The notes: generated from the sequence alone by a model not told the origin. 44,157 nt of DNA from Candidatus Gastranaerophilales bacterium (GCA_944325655.1 CALVAW010000015.1:1-44157); one strand, 5' to 3'; positions 14,918-23,560 are shown, counted from the first letter of the stretch. Numbers and translations are program-made.

Positions 14918-15754
14918 ATGAGAAAAAGTATTCAAAAAATACAAAATTATAAAAAAGACGGTAAGAAAATTACGGTTTTGACTGCATACGATTATTCGAC
15001 CGCAAAATATATCGATGAAGCAGGGGTTGATGTTATACTTGTCGGCGATTCTCTTGCTCAGGTTGCCCTTGGTTATAACAGTACTACAGATATTGGTATG
15101 GATGAAATGTTGATTTTTGTTCGTGCGGTTTCTCGTGCTGTTGAGAATGCTCTTTTGGTTGCTGATATGCCTTTTATGAGTTTTCAATTGGATAAAGTTG
15201 AAACCATGAAAAATGCTTGTCAATTTATTAAAGCAGGCGCTAATGCTGTGAAAATTGAGGGTAGTTCGGATTTTATAATTGAAAATATTAAACATCTCAC
15301 TCAAAACGGCATCCCTGTTATGGGGCATTTAGGTTTTACTCCGTTGAGTATAAATACCATTGGCGGTCATAAAATTCAGGGGAAAGATGCGGATAGAACA
15401 ATAGAGATACTTAAAGATGCACTAAGATTGCAAAATGCAGGATGTTTTGCGGTTGTATTAGAGATGGTGCCTTTGCAATCAGGTCAATTTATTTCTCAAA
15501 GGCTTAGAATACCCACAATAGGAATTGGCGGGGGAAAATTTTGTGATGGACAAGTTCTTGTTTCGGACGATATTTTGGGAAAATATGACAGGTTTAAACC
15601 AAAATTTGCAAGACAATATTCAAGTTTAAAGGATATAATTTTAAATGTTGCGAAGGCTTATTGTGCTGATGTTGAAGAAGGTAACTTTCCAAGTACGGAT
15701 GAGTCATTTGTTCTTGACGACAAGGAGATAGAGAAACTTGAAAATTATAGATAA
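14918..15754 (+). CDS. panB: 3-methyl-2-oxobutanoate hydroxymethyltransferase
   Basis: First committed enzyme of pantothenate synthesis: alpha-ketoisovalerate plus methylenetetrahydrofolate gives ketopantoate. 278 aa with TAYDYSTAKYIDEAG, VGDSLAQV, ADMPFMSF, VKIEGS, GHLGFTPLSI and IGIGGGKFCDGQVLV, all family signatures. There is no good ribosome binding site. TATTAT at 14906-14911 lies six bases before the ATG, so an internal leaderless promoter is possible. It overlaps panC by 17 nt. Confidence 0.95.
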   Translation: MRKSIQKIQNYKKDGKKITVLTAYDYSTAKYIDEAGVDVILVGDSLAQVALGYNSTTDIGMDEMLIFVRAVSRAVENALLVADMPFMSFQLDKVETMKNACQFIKAGANAVKIEGSSDFIIENIKHLTQNGIPVMGHLGFTPLSINTIGGHKIQGKDADRTIEILKDALRLQNAGCFAVVLEMVPLQSGQFISQRLRIPTIGIGGGKFCDGQVLVSDDILGKYDRFKPKFARQYSSLKDIILNVAKAYCADVEEGNFPSTDESFVLDDKEIEKLENYR

Positions 15755-16586
15755 TATCAAAGAATTAAAAGAAGAAATAAAAAATTTAAAAGGTTCGATT
15801 GGACTTGTGCCTACAATGGGGGCGCTCCATGAAGGTCATCGCTCTTTAATCAAAAAAGCTGCACAACAGAATGATAATGTTGTTGTGTCAGTTTTTGTAA
15901 ATCCCATACAGTTCGGTGTAAATGAGGATTTGGATAAATATCCAAGACAGCTTGATAAAGATTGTGCTTTATGTCAAAAAGAAGGGGTGAAAATAGTTTT
16001 TGCTCCCAAGATTTCAGAAATGTACAGCGAAAATAAAGATAATCTTACTTTAATTTGTCCTCCTTATGATATTGTCAATAAATTGTGCGGTAAAGCCCGT
16101 CCTGGGCATTTTGACGGTGTATGCTCCGTTGTTGCCAAGCTTTTTAATCTGACAAAGGCTAGTCGTGCTTATTTTGGACAAAAAGATGCACAGCAGCTTT
16201 TTATAGTTAAAAAAATGGTTCTTGATTTAAATTTTGATGTAGAAATCGTATCTTGTCCTATTATAAGGGATTTTGATAATCTTGCTGTTTCAAGCAGAAA
16301 TCAGTATTTAACCGAAAAAGACAGGAAGCTTGCTTTAAATATTTCAAAGTCACTTTTTAATATGAAAAAGCTTTTTAAAGAAGGAATAAAAGACACAAGA
16401 ATTTTGATTGATGCTTCTTTAAAAATTATGGAAGGGCTTGATGTTGAATATATAGAATTTGTTGATAAAAATACGTTTGATTTTCAAAAAGAAGTAAATA
16501 ATAATACACTTGTTTTAATTGCGGCAAGAGTGCCTGAATCGTCTACAAGATTAATTGATAATATGTTTTTATGGGAAGCGGAATAA
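15738..16586 (+). CDS. panC: Pantothenate synthetase (pantoate-beta-alanine ligase)
   Basis: Joins pantoate and beta-alanine with ATP. 282 aa with VPTMGALHEGH (HIGH-type nucleotide-binding motif), FVNPIQFG, YPRQLDKD, KLFNLTKA, YFGQKDAQQ and SSRNQYLT (KMSKS-like). The start is TTG at 15738, ten bases after AAGGAG and inside the end of panB. panD, for beta-alanine, is not in the window. The last 16 nt overlap the next gene. Confidence 0.95.
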   Translation: MKIIDNIKELKEEIKNLKGSIGLVPTMGALHEGHRSLIKKAAQQNDNVVVSVFVNPIQFGVNEDLDKYPRQLDKDCALCQKEGVKIVFAPKISEMYSENKDNLTLICPPYDIVNKLCGKARPGHFDGVCSVVAKLFNLTKASRAYFGQKDAQQLFIVKKMVLDLNFDVEIVSCPIIRDFDNLAVSSRNQYLTEKDRKLALNISKSLFNMKKLFKEGIKDTRILIDASLKIMEGLDVEYIEFVDKNTFDFQKEVNNNTLVLIAARVPESSTRLIDNMFLWEAE

Positions 16587-17494
16587 AAAACTTAATAATT
16601 ATTTTTCAAATTTTAAAAATCTTTTCTCCTTTTATGGCGTTAATTTATTTAATTGTATGGGTGACCGGGATTTTTAGCGGGAATATTTTTTCTTTTTTAG
16701 ATAAATTTTTTGGTCTTTTGCCTAATCTTATTGAGAATTTTTTATATATAGAAACAAATATTGCCGGTAATAAAATAACCATGGGTTATGTATATGCGGC
16801 GTGTTTTATGATTTTTCTTTCGTTTGTAAGTAAAAAAGTTTTAGTTCAATTGGACAAATTAAGAAGAATTCATGAAAACAAAGAGCTTGAAAAACGTTTG
16901 CTTGCTCAAAAAGAGCTAAGAAAAATGAAAGAAAAGAGAAAAAAAGAAAAAGTATTTAAAAGAAATGTTTTTTTTGGACTTTTTGAGTTTAAATTGGATT
17001 ACTTTAATTATTACGGAAAATATAAAAACGAAGCACAAGAACTTAAAAAATTAAAAATGGAATACTGTAAAATGATGGCAGAAAGGTTGGAGTTAAAGTA
17101 TCCAAAAATAAAGTTTTTAATAGCCGAAGAACTGTATTTTATGTGTGATGATTTTTCTGTTTTTTCAGGTGTAACCAGGGATATAGTAAAATTATTTAAG
17201 GGCTTTTTAAATATAGGTGATAAAAAAGGAATAAAAACAGAAATGCTGCTGTCATATTGGGCAGGCGATAAAAAAACAAATGCAAAGGAAACATATAATA
17301 TTTTATCCAGAATAAACAGATTTAATTATGTAAATAAAGTTGTTGTTGCAAGCGGGATTTATTTTAGATATTTAGAAGAACACGAAAATGATGCTTTTGA
17401 ATTTGTTCCTCTGGGGGCTTCAAAGTTAATGGGTGTTATACTGGATGGAGTTGATTTAGACATTAATTTGTATATTGTAAAAGAATCTAAATAG
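16571..17494 (+). CDS. Membrane protein with a possible degenerate nucleotide-cyclase-like domain
   Basis: 307 aa. Two hydrophobic regions (about 8-34 and 70-90) are followed by a Lys/Glu-rich coiled coil (92-128) and a globular domain (131-307). The domain's order of elements resembles a class III cyclase homology domain: FFGLFEFKLDYF at the first strand, LIAEELYFMCDD where the second metal site would be, IKTEMLLSYWAG at the next strand, NKVVVASGIYFRYLE near the end, then FEFVPLGASKLMGV and LYIVKE. Canonical metal and base-contact residues are not clear, so it is probably inactive if related. The start overlaps the end of panC; the stop abuts the convergent prepilin gene. Confidence 0.7.
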   Translation: MGSGIKNLIIIFQILKIFSPFMALIYLIVWVTGIFSGNIFSFLDKFFGLLPNLIENFLYIETNIAGNKITMGYVYAACFMIFLSFVSKKVLVQLDKLRRIHENKELEKRLLAQKELRKMKEKRKKEKVFKRNVFFGLFEFKLDYFNYYGKYKNEAQELKKLKMEYCKMMAERLELKYPKIKFLIAEELYFMCDDFSVFSGVTRDIVKLFKGFLNIGDKKGIKTEMLLSYWAGDKKTNAKETYNILSRINRFNYVNKVVVASGIYFRYLEEHENDAFEFVPLGASKLMGVILDGVDLDINLYIVKESK

Positions 17495-18064
17495 TTATTT
17501 TATATTTCTTTTACCAAGAGCAATTGTAAATAAATCACGTGCAAATTCACCTTTTGAATCTTTTAATCCGTATAAAATTCTGCCGCAGGCTGTATCTGTT
17601 GTTCTTATATTTTGATTATCCGAATAATATTCTTTAATATTTACGCTAAGATCACAATCAGTGTCAAGATAAAAAGCGGCGACTATGTTTGGAGTAAACA
17701 TAGCACATTGAGCATCCGTGAGATAATCTTTTGTTTGAGTTGAGTTATTTGTTAAATCGCTACAAGGCGTTTCTTCGCCATCTAAATATTTTAAAAAGTA
17801 ATCTCTTAAATCTTGTGAGTTAATTTCTTTGTCATTATTTTTATCCAGCAGACCCGTAATGGATCCGTTTGACGTATTATCGTATAAAATTCTTATGTAT
17901 GTATTTTCTACATTTGAGTAAAAATTTTGACTTAGGGATTGAATTTTTTTCTCTTTGGCTTGATCAAGATTTGAGGTAGAAAGTACCGTAATAACTATCA
18001 TTAAGGCTAAAACAACCAATACAATAAGTGTTTCTGTAAGTGTAAAAGCTTCTAATTTTTTCAT
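17495..18064 (-). CDS. Type IV prepilin-like protein with an EF-hand-like loop
   Basis: 189 aa from the ATG complementary to 18062-18064 (a TTG at 18076 would add four residues). MKKLEA precedes the pilin helix FTLTETLIVLVVLALMIVI, with Glu at +5. Cleavage would be Ala-Phe rather than Gly-Phe. The secreted part has LDKNNDKEINSQDL, which fits a calcium-binding EF-hand loop (D-x-N-x-D...D), and several Cys that could form disulfides. It lacks the FDxN...PNxxGxDQ tail of the three plus-strand prepilins nearby. Transcribed alone, divergent from them. Confidence 0.85.
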   Translation of the reverse strand: MKKLEAFTLTETLIVLVVLALMIVITVLSTSNLDQAKEKKIQSLSQNFYSNVENTYIRILYDNTSNGSITGLLDKNNDKEINSQDLRDYFLKYLDGEETPCSDLTNNSTQTKDYLTDAQCAMFTPNIVAAFYLDTDCDLSVNIKEYYSDNQNIRTTDTACGRILYGLKDSKGEFARDLFTIALGKRNIK

Positions 18065-18178
18065 ATATTTATCCAATATTTTCTTATCTAATAATACATT
18101 TTTTTTAAAAATATTACAAAAAAATCATATATAAATAGTAGTTATTTAATTTTATAATTAAATTTTTATAATACATAT

Positions 18179-18184
18179 TATAAT
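18179..18184 (+). promoter_or_regulatory. -10 element of the prepilin operon
   Basis: TATAAT seven bases before the ATG at 18192; predicted start at about 18191, giving a leaderless mRNA. No Shine-Dalgarno sequence is present. The intergenic region to the divergent prepilin gene is AT-rich. Confidence 0.5.
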
Positions 18185-18191
18185 ATATTTT

Positions 18192-18827
18192 ATGAAGTTT
18201 AGTGATAAAAAGACGGCTTTTACATTTGCGGAAGCAATGATTGTTATGTCAATATTGGGTATTTTAATTGTACTATCTGTATCTGCAATAAAGTTGTATA
18301 ACCCTGCGGAAAAAGGCTATGAAACTATGTCGGTAAAAATGGCTGAAAATATTGAAGCTGCAACACTTCATATTCTTTTAAATAATTCGGTTTATGATGA
18401 TTTTTTGAGAATAAAGGATAAGGAAGGCTATTTTTCTATTGAAGATAAAGATATTACAAAAAGAATGTCTGATTTGTATTCAAATTATCTGTCAGATATT
18501 ACTTATGGCATAGATTTATCAACGGAATATTTTTCAAATGAGATTTTAGATTATGACAGAACTTCTGTCGGCGAGAAATTAAAAGATACATATTCTGATT
18601 TTTTCTATGTGGCAGACGGTACCCTTGTGGGATTTAGGTTTTATAACAGTTGTAAAGCAGCTGAAAAAAATGCAAATCCTCCCCATAGCAAAGGAAGATA
18701 TTCTGTAGATGAGGTGTGCGGTTCTGTATTTTTTGATGTCAATTCTTTTAAGGAACCTAATAAGTTAGGGTCTGATCAATATATTTTGCCTATTTACAAA
18801 AGAGGAATTAAATATGATAATGAATAA
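18192..18827 (+). CDS. Type IV prepilin-like protein 1 of 3
   Basis: 211 aa. Short leader MKFSDKKTA, then FTFAEAMIVMSILGILIVL, the class III signal helix with Glu at +5 and Ala at -1. The globular part is mostly acidic, and the C-terminus has the motif FFDVN...EPNKLGSDQY shared with the next two genes. It would be processed by a prepilin peptidase and assembled into a pilus or type II secretion pseudopilus. First gene of a three-gene operon; it precedes the next gene's real start by 19 nt. Confidence 0.87.
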   Translation: MKFSDKKTAFTFAEAMIVMSILGILIVLSVSAIKLYNPAEKGYETMSVKMAENIEAATLHILLNNSVYDDFLRIKDKEGYFSIEDKDITKRMSDLYSNYLSDITYGIDLSTEYFSNEILDYDRTSVGEKLKDTYSDFFYVADGTLVGFRFYNSCKAAEKNANPPHSKGRYSVDEVCGSVFFDVNSFKEPNKLGSDQYILPIYKRGIKYDNE

Positions 18828-18846
18828 TAAGAAGGAGTTAATAAAT

Positions 18847-19422
18847 ATGAGAATTAAAAAAGCTTTTACAATGGCTGAGGCTATACTTGTAATGACAATC
18901 CTCGGTATCATTGCAACTATTATGATTACAACCTTGAAGCCTGCTGAATATAAGGATAAAGGTCTTGCTATTATGGCAAGAAAGGTATTATCCGAAATTG
19001 ATACTGCAACGACACAGATTTTAATTAATAATTCTGCTTCAGGGAATACTTCTTCTTTGTATGAACCGGGTACTGCAAATTTATTTTCATTGGAAAATTC
19101 AGGCATGGATGATAAAATTGGCAAACTGTATAAAAGATATTTAACCGTTACAAGACAAGAATGTAATGATGCAAATTGTCCTTGTAATGATTATACAAAT
19201 AAATTTTATTTAAAAGATGGTGCTTGTATGGGTATAACAACAGGTACACAAGCGTCGGATGTCAATACTTGGTTCCCCGGAGAAACAAACTTTACAAGTA
19301 TGAAGCCCACGCATGGTATAATTTTCTTTGATACCAATGGGGAAGGTGAACCTAATGTTATGGGCAAAGACCAATTCTTGTTGCCTGTGGGTTCTGAAGG
19401 CGTGCAATATGCAACAGATTAA
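18847..19422 (+). CDS. Type IV prepilin-like protein 2 of 3
   Basis: 191 aa from the ATG at 18847, chosen because AAGAAGGAG lies eight bases upstream and because it gives a normal short leader (MRIKKA). A longer in-frame start at 18814 overlaps the previous gene. The pilin helix FTMAEAILVMTILGIIATI has Glu at +5 and Ala at -1. It has a Cys cluster (ECNDANCPCND) and the tail IIFFDTN...EPNVMGKDQF. Likely exported and disulfide-bonded. Confidence 0.87.
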   Translation: MRIKKAFTMAEAILVMTILGIIATIMITTLKPAEYKDKGLAIMARKVLSEIDTATTQILINNSASGNTSSLYEPGTANLFSLENSGMDDKIGKLYKRYLTVTRQECNDANCPCNDYTNKFYLKDGACMGITTGTQASDVNTWFPGETNFTSMKPTHGIIFFDTNGEGEPNVMGKDQFLLPVGSEGVQYATD

Positions 19423-19442
19423 TCTCGTTAAGGAATAAGAGA

Positions 19443-20057
19443 TTGAATTTTAAGTTAGCTTATACTCTTGTTGAAACTATAGTGGTAATGACCGTCGTGG
19501 CTGCTATATGCATAGTGATGGTTGTAGTGCTGCGTCCTAAGGATGTTAAAAAAGAAGTTTTACAAAAAGCGGGCAGTAATATATTATACCAATTGGATTT
19601 TGCGTCAAAACAAATATTGGCAAAAAATACGGTAAATTACAGTCTTAAATATTTAAAAGCGGATGATGGCAGTGAATTTGATATAACATCAGATGATGCA
19701 GAGCAAAAACTCATAAGTATATATAAAAAATATTTAAAGGGTTTGAATAAAAAATCTTTAAGTTCTGAATATTTATCAAAAGTTTTAGTTGATGAAAATA
19801 ATATGGCTTTAACGGGCATTAGTGCAAATAGTTTTAATTATGGATTTTTTTTGAATAACAATGCGTATATAGCAATAAAATTGAATAAAAATTGTACAAC
19901 TCATGAAACTTATATATATAGTCCCATCCAAATTCAAAAAAGGGAAAGAAACAACAGTTGCGGTTTGTTTTTTTTCGATGTTAACGGAGATATGCTTCCT
20001 AACAAACTGGGAGTCGACCAATATATTGTTTCAATAGGAGAGATGGGAATAAAATAA
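19443..20057 (+). CDS. Type IV prepilin-like protein 3 of 3
   Basis: 204 aa from TTG 19443 with AAGGA eight bases upstream. The leader MNFKLA precedes YTLVETIVVMTVVAAICIV; the residue after cleavage is Tyr, not Phe, which is unusual. Glu at +5 is kept. The tail has LFFFDVNGDMLPNKLGVDQY. Last gene of the prepilin operon. A GCAAAA/TTTTGC palindrome at about 20077-20090 may end the transcript weakly. Confidence 0.85.
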   Translation: MNFKLAYTLVETIVVMTVVAAICIVMVVVLRPKDVKKEVLQKAGSNILYQLDFASKQILAKNTVNYSLKYLKADDGSEFDITSDDAEQKLISIYKKYLKGLNKKSLSSEYLSKVLVDENNMALTGISANSFNYGFFLNNNAYIAIKLNKNCTTHETYIYSPIQIQKRERNNSCGLFFFDVNGDMLPNKLGVDQYIVSIGEMGIK

Positions 20058-20074
20058 TAATTTAAAAATATAGC

Positions 20075-20102
20075 TTGCAAAAAATTTTGCTTATTATAAA
20101 AT
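20075..20102 (+). promoter_or_regulatory. Candidate promoter for the rpsE-secY-adk operon
   Basis: TTGCAA (20075-20080), 16 nt, TAAAAT (20097-20102) would start transcription near 20109, just before the structured leader. Other AT-rich hexamers nearby (TATAAA at 20095) are possible. Confidence 0.4.
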
Positions 20103-20117
20103 AATTCATGTCAGAAA

Positions 20118-20196
20118 TCCCAACATCGAACATAGAAATTAAACTTTTGAAAAAAAGTTTGTTTTGATGTTCTTTTTTGCTTGTGGGAAACTCCCA
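20118..20196 (+). promoter_or_regulatory. Structured leader with alternative pairings upstream of rpsE
   Basis: A perfect 8-bp stem AAACTTTT/AAAAGTTT (20141-20148 with 20153-20160) is capped by a GAAA tetraloop. GAACAT (20128-20133) pairs with ATGTTC (20167-20172) around it. TGGGA (20184-20188) can pair either back to TCCCA at 20118-20122 or forward to TCCCA at 20192-20196, so two exclusive folds exist. This is the layout of an autoregulatory or attenuator leader. It matches no ribosomal-protein leader I know. Confidence 0.5.
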
Positions 20197-20232
20197 AAAT
20201 GATTATTATTCACAATAAGAAAGGTAATAAAC

Positions 20233-20871
20233 GTGGAAGAAAACAAAGAAATCCAAGAGCAAGAAACAGTTGAAACAGTAGAAGTTGTTGAAGAAACTGT
20301 TGCACAAGATGCTCAGGAAGAAGTTAAAGAAGAAAAGAAACCTCAAAGAAAAAGCAGAAGAAGAAAAATTGAAACTGTTGAACCGGTTGAATCGGAATGG
20401 AAAGAACAAGTTGTTCAAATTCGTCGTGTAACAAAAGTTGTAAAAGGTGGTAAAAAACTTTCTTTTAGGGCAATTGTTATAGTCGGAAATAAAAAAGGTT
20501 CTGTTGGAATGGGTGTAGCGAAGGCTGCTGAAGTTATTATTGCTATTCAAAAAGCTGTTGCTGATGCAAGAAAGAACTTAATTAGCGTGCCTTTGTTTAA
20601 TACAACAATCCCTCATATGATTACCGGTCGTTCGGGTGCGGGTTCTGTTGTGTTGAAACCTGCTTCAAAAGGTACCGGTGTTATTGCCGGCGGTGCAGTT
20701 CGTGCTGTATTGGAACTTGCAGGTGTTGAAAATATTTTATCAAAATCTTTAGGTTCAAAATCTCCGCTTAATGCCGCAAATGCTACATTAAATGCTTTAA
20801 AATCTTTAAGAACATTTAAAGATGTAGCTGCTGTAAGAGGTATTAGTGTAAAAGATATGTTACAAAAGTAA
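20233..20871 (+). CDS. rpsE: 30S ribosomal protein S5 with acidic N-terminal extension
   Basis: 212 aa against about 166 for typical S5. From about residue 54 the protein is standard S5: [35 protein letters not shown], SAGKxxKA-type region and a C-terminal KSLRT. Residues 1-50 are an added low-complexity Glu/Val tract followed by a basic patch (QRKSRRRK). S5 lies at the mRNA entry channel, so the tail may contact mRNA or other factors. GTG start with AGAAAGG nearby. It heads its operon, with prepilin genes upstream instead of rplR, so the usual spc order is broken here. Confidence 0.95.
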   Translation: MEENKEIQEQETVETVEVVEETVAQDAQEEVKEEKKPQRKSRRRKIETVEPVESEWKEQVVQIRRVTKVVKGGKKLSFRAIVIVGNKKGSVGMGVAKAAEVIIAIQKAVADARKNLISVPLFNTTIPHMITGRSGAGSVVLKPASKGTGVIAGGAVRAVLELAGVENILSKSLGSKSPLNAANATLNALKSLRTFKDVAAVRGISVKDMLQK

Positions 20872-20887
20872 TTAAAGGTATATAAAA

Positions 20888-21070
20888 ATGGCAAATAAAA
20901 AGATAAAAATTAAACAAGTTAAAAGCACAATTGGTGCCAGCGAAAAGCAAATAAAAGTTGTGAGAGCATTAGGATTAACTAAAAAAGATCAAGTGGTAGA
21001 ACACGCTGCAAGCGCTACAATTCTTGGTATGGTTAATAAAGTGCCACATATTGTTGAAATTGTTGAATAA
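20888..21070 (+). CDS. rpmD: 50S ribosomal protein L30
   Basis: 60 aa, full length. IKIKQVKSTIGASEKQIKVV and RALGLTKKDQVVEH...MVNKVPHIVEI match L30 along its whole length. It sits between rpsE (16 nt gap) and rplO (14 nt gap), the standard order. Confidence 0.96.
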   Translation: MANKKIKIKQVKSTIGASEKQIKVVRALGLTKKDQVVEHAASATILGMVNKVPHIVEIVE

Positions 21071-21084
21071 GAAAGGTAAATAAA

Positions 21085-21528
21085 ATGCTAAGTTTAGAAG
21101 ATATAAGACCGGCCGAAGGTGCTACTCATGCTAAGAAACGTAAAGGCAGAGGCATAGCTTCAGGACATGGAAAAACATCTTGCAGAGGAAATAATGGTGA
21201 AGGACAAAGATCCGGTAATTCACATAAACGTGGGTTTGAAGGTGGTCAAATGCCATCATACAGACAAATGCCAAAGTTGAAAGGTTTCAAGAATAAATTT
21301 AGAGAAGAATCTTTTGCAATCAATATCGCAAGATTAGCTGAATTAGACACAGAAACAGTTGATTTAGCTTATTTGCAAGAAAATAAGAAAGCCTCATCAT
21401 CTGCTGTCGCGTTAAGAATACTTGGAAATGGCGAAATATCAAAAGCTATCGTAGTTAGAGCTTCGTATTTTAGCCCAAGTGCAAAAGAAAAAATAGAACG
21501 TGCTGGCGGAAAGGCAGAATTGGTATAA
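21085..21528 (+). CDS. rplO: 50S ribosomal protein L15
   Basis: 147 aa. N-terminal basic glycine-rich part (KKRKGRGIASGHGKTSCRG, SGNSHKRGFEGGQMP) and the C-terminal globular domain ending in ERAGGKAELV. Ribosome binding site AAGAAAGG. The stop TAA overlaps the secY ATG by one base (TAATG), coupling translation. Confidence 0.96.
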   Translation: MLSLEDIRPAEGATHAKKRKGRGIASGHGKTSCRGNNGEGQRSGNSHKRGFEGGQMPSYRQMPKLKGFKNKFREESFAINIARLAELDTETVDLAYLQENKKASSSAVALRILGNGEISKAIVVRASYFSPSAKEKIERAGGKAELV

Positions 21529-22868
21529 TGCAACAAAACATTGATTCGGAAAAAGTTGTACAAAATTTAATGGCAAGTTGGCAAGCAAGTGGATTAAAGC
21601 AAAAGCTAATATTCACTTTTGCCATTATTGCTTTATTTAGATTTGGTGCACAGTTGCCAATTTATGGCATAAATAATGAAGTATTTTTAAATTTAGCAAG
21701 CGGAAATAATTTAATAGGATTTTTGGATATGTTTTCCGGCGGTGCTTTGGGTAAAGTTTCTATATTTGCTCTTGGTATCGGTCCTTATATTACATCTTCA
21801 ATTATCATGCAATTAATGGCTGTTATTGTTCCCAGCTTAGAGAAAGCTCAAAAAGAAGAGGGTGAAGCAGGAAGACGTAAAATACAACAGTTAACCAGAG
21901 TTTTTGCTGTGTTTTTAGCATTATTTCAGTCTGTTATATTTGCTCTTGCTTTGTATAAACTCCCTGGTGCTATAATGCATGGCGTTAATCCTGTAATGTT
22001 TTTTGTAGGTTCTGCTGTATCTTTAACAGCAGGGGCAATAATTGTTATGTGGCTTGCCGAATTGATTACCGAGAAGGGAGTCGGAAACGGTGCTTCTTTA
22101 TTGATTTTTGTCGGAATTATTGCAGGTATTCCTTTGTATTGTGATAGAACGGCTACTCTTGTAAGTCAGGATCCGATGTTGCAATTGGGATTGGCAGCTC
22201 TTATTGCAATATTTCTTGCCACTATAATTTTTATTATTGTGTTACATGAAGCTGCAAGAAAAGTTCCTATTGTATCTGCAAGACGTCAAGTGGGAAATAA
22301 GGTTTACGGCGGACAAAATACAAATATTCCGTTTAAATTAAATCCCGGCGGAGTTATGCCGATTATTTTTGCCGTAGCAATATTATTGTTTCCGGCGACG
22401 GTTCTTGGCTTCGTGCAACAGATGCATGTTGAAAATCCTATATTAGCAAGCATATTTGAAAGATTAAATTTGTTATTTAGTGCAAATTCTTTAAGTTATT
22501 ATGTAATTTATTTTGTATTGATTGTAACATTAACATTCTTTTATGCTTCAATTATTCCTTCAATGCAGCCTAAAGAAATTTCAAATAATCTGAAAAAATA
22601 CGGTTCTGCAATTCCGGGAGTGAAGCCGGGCAAACCCACAGCGGATAAATTAAATGAAATTCTGACAAGAATTACTTTAATTGGTGCTTTAGCGCTTGGC
22701 ATTATTGCTTTAATACCTTCAATTGCTACAAAAATTACGAATATAACAACTTTTCAAGGTATTGGTGCTACAAGTTTGATAATCCTTGTGGGTGTGGCAT
22801 TGGATTTTATAAATCAGATAAAAACTCATATGTTAGCTAAAAATTATGAAAGTTTTTTACAACAGTAA
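21528..22868 (+). CDS. secY: Protein translocase subunit SecY
   Basis: 446 aa with ten membrane helices. Family signatures: FRFGAQLPIYGIN, GIGPYITSSIIMQL, QLTRVFAV, LITEKGVGNGASLLIF, HEAARKVPI, GGQNTNIPFKLNPGGVMPIIFA and the cytoplasmic loop before GLRPGKPT-like GVKPGKPTADKL. It is the channel of the SecYEG translocon. Ten bases separate it from adk. Confidence 0.97.
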   Translation: MQQNIDSEKVVQNLMASWQASGLKQKLIFTFAIIALFRFGAQLPIYGINNEVFLNLASGNNLIGFLDMFSGGALGKVSIFALGIGPYITSSIIMQLMAVIVPSLEKAQKEEGEAGRRKIQQLTRVFAVFLALFQSVIFALALYKLPGAIMHGVNPVMFFVGSAVSLTAGAIIVMWLAELITEKGVGNGASLLIFVGIIAGIPLYCDRTATLVSQDPMLQLGLAALIAIFLATIIFIIVLHEAARKVPIVSARRQVGNKVYGGQNTNIPFKLNPGGVMPIIFAVAILLFPATVLGFVQQMHVENPILASIFERLNLLFSANSLSYYVIYFVLIVTLTFFYASIIPSMQPKEISNNLKKYGSAIPGVKPGKPTADKLNEILTRITLIGALALGIIALIPSIATKITNITTFQGIGATSLIILVGVALDFINQIKTHMLAKNYESFLQQ

Positions 22869-22878
22869 AGGTTAAAAA

Positions 22879-23547
22879 ATGAAGAAAGTATTTATATTTT
22901 TGGGACCTCCGGGTTCAGGAAAGGGTACACAAACTTCAAGATTATCGGATAAACTTTCAATCCCTCATATTGATACCGGTTCTTTATTAAGAAAGAATAT
23001 TCAAGACGGTACCGAGCTGGGTGTGATTGCAAAGAGCTATATCGATAAAGGACAACTCGTTCCTTTGAATGTTGTATCTGCTGTCATAAAAGACAGATTA
23101 CAAAAAGAAGATTGTTTAAACGGCTACATTTTGGATGGTTTTCCTCGTTCGGTGGAACAAGCGGAAGCTTTGAAAAATATTATGGAAGATCTCAACACTT
23201 TCGATTTAAAAAATGATGCTCTTGCGATTTATTTCGATATTCCGACTGACGTTTTAGTACAAAGGCTTGTTAACAGAAGAAGTTGTCCAAAATGTGGAAC
23301 TATATATAATCTTATCTCAAATCCTCCTAAAATTATGGATTATTGCGATATTTGTGATACAAAATTAACTCAAAGAAAAGATGATAACGAAGAAACCGCA
23401 AGGCTCCGTTTTGAGACTTACGAAAAAGAAACAGCTCCTTTGTATGACTATTTTAAACAAATGGGAATATTAAAGGAATTGGATGCAAATAAGCCAATAA
23501 GTGAGATTTGGGAAAATTTAAAAGGAATAATTTTTGAAGAAAAATAA
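22879..23547 (+). CDS. adk: Adenylate kinase, zinc-lid long form
   Basis: 222 aa. P-loop GPPGSGKGT (9-17), GFPRS (87-91) and a LID with four cysteines (C136, C139, C156, C159) that should bind structural zinc, as in Gram-positive enzymes. It balances AMP, ADP and ATP. AAAGG precedes the ATG. A very strong terminator follows at 23561, so map is not in this operon, unlike in many bacteria. Confidence 0.96.
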   Translation: MKKVFIFLGPPGSGKGTQTSRLSDKLSIPHIDTGSLLRKNIQDGTELGVIAKSYIDKGQLVPLNVVSAVIKDRLQKEDCLNGYILDGFPRSVEQAEALKNIMEDLNTFDLKNDALAIYFDIPTDVLVQRLVNRRSCPKCGTIYNLISNPPKIMDYCDICDTKLTQRKDDNEETARLRFETYEKETAPLYDYFKQMGILKELDANKPISEIWENLKGIIFEEK

Positions 23548-23560
23548 TTATGTCGAAATA

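Noticed and set aside
14867-15328. 153-codon minus-strand frame inside panB
   Set aside because: It is antisense to a clear panB and has no domain pattern.
20206-20550. 114-codon minus-strand frame over the start of rpsE, Phe/Asn/Ser-rich
   Set aside because: It is the antisense shadow of the Glu/Lys-rich N-terminal tail of S5.
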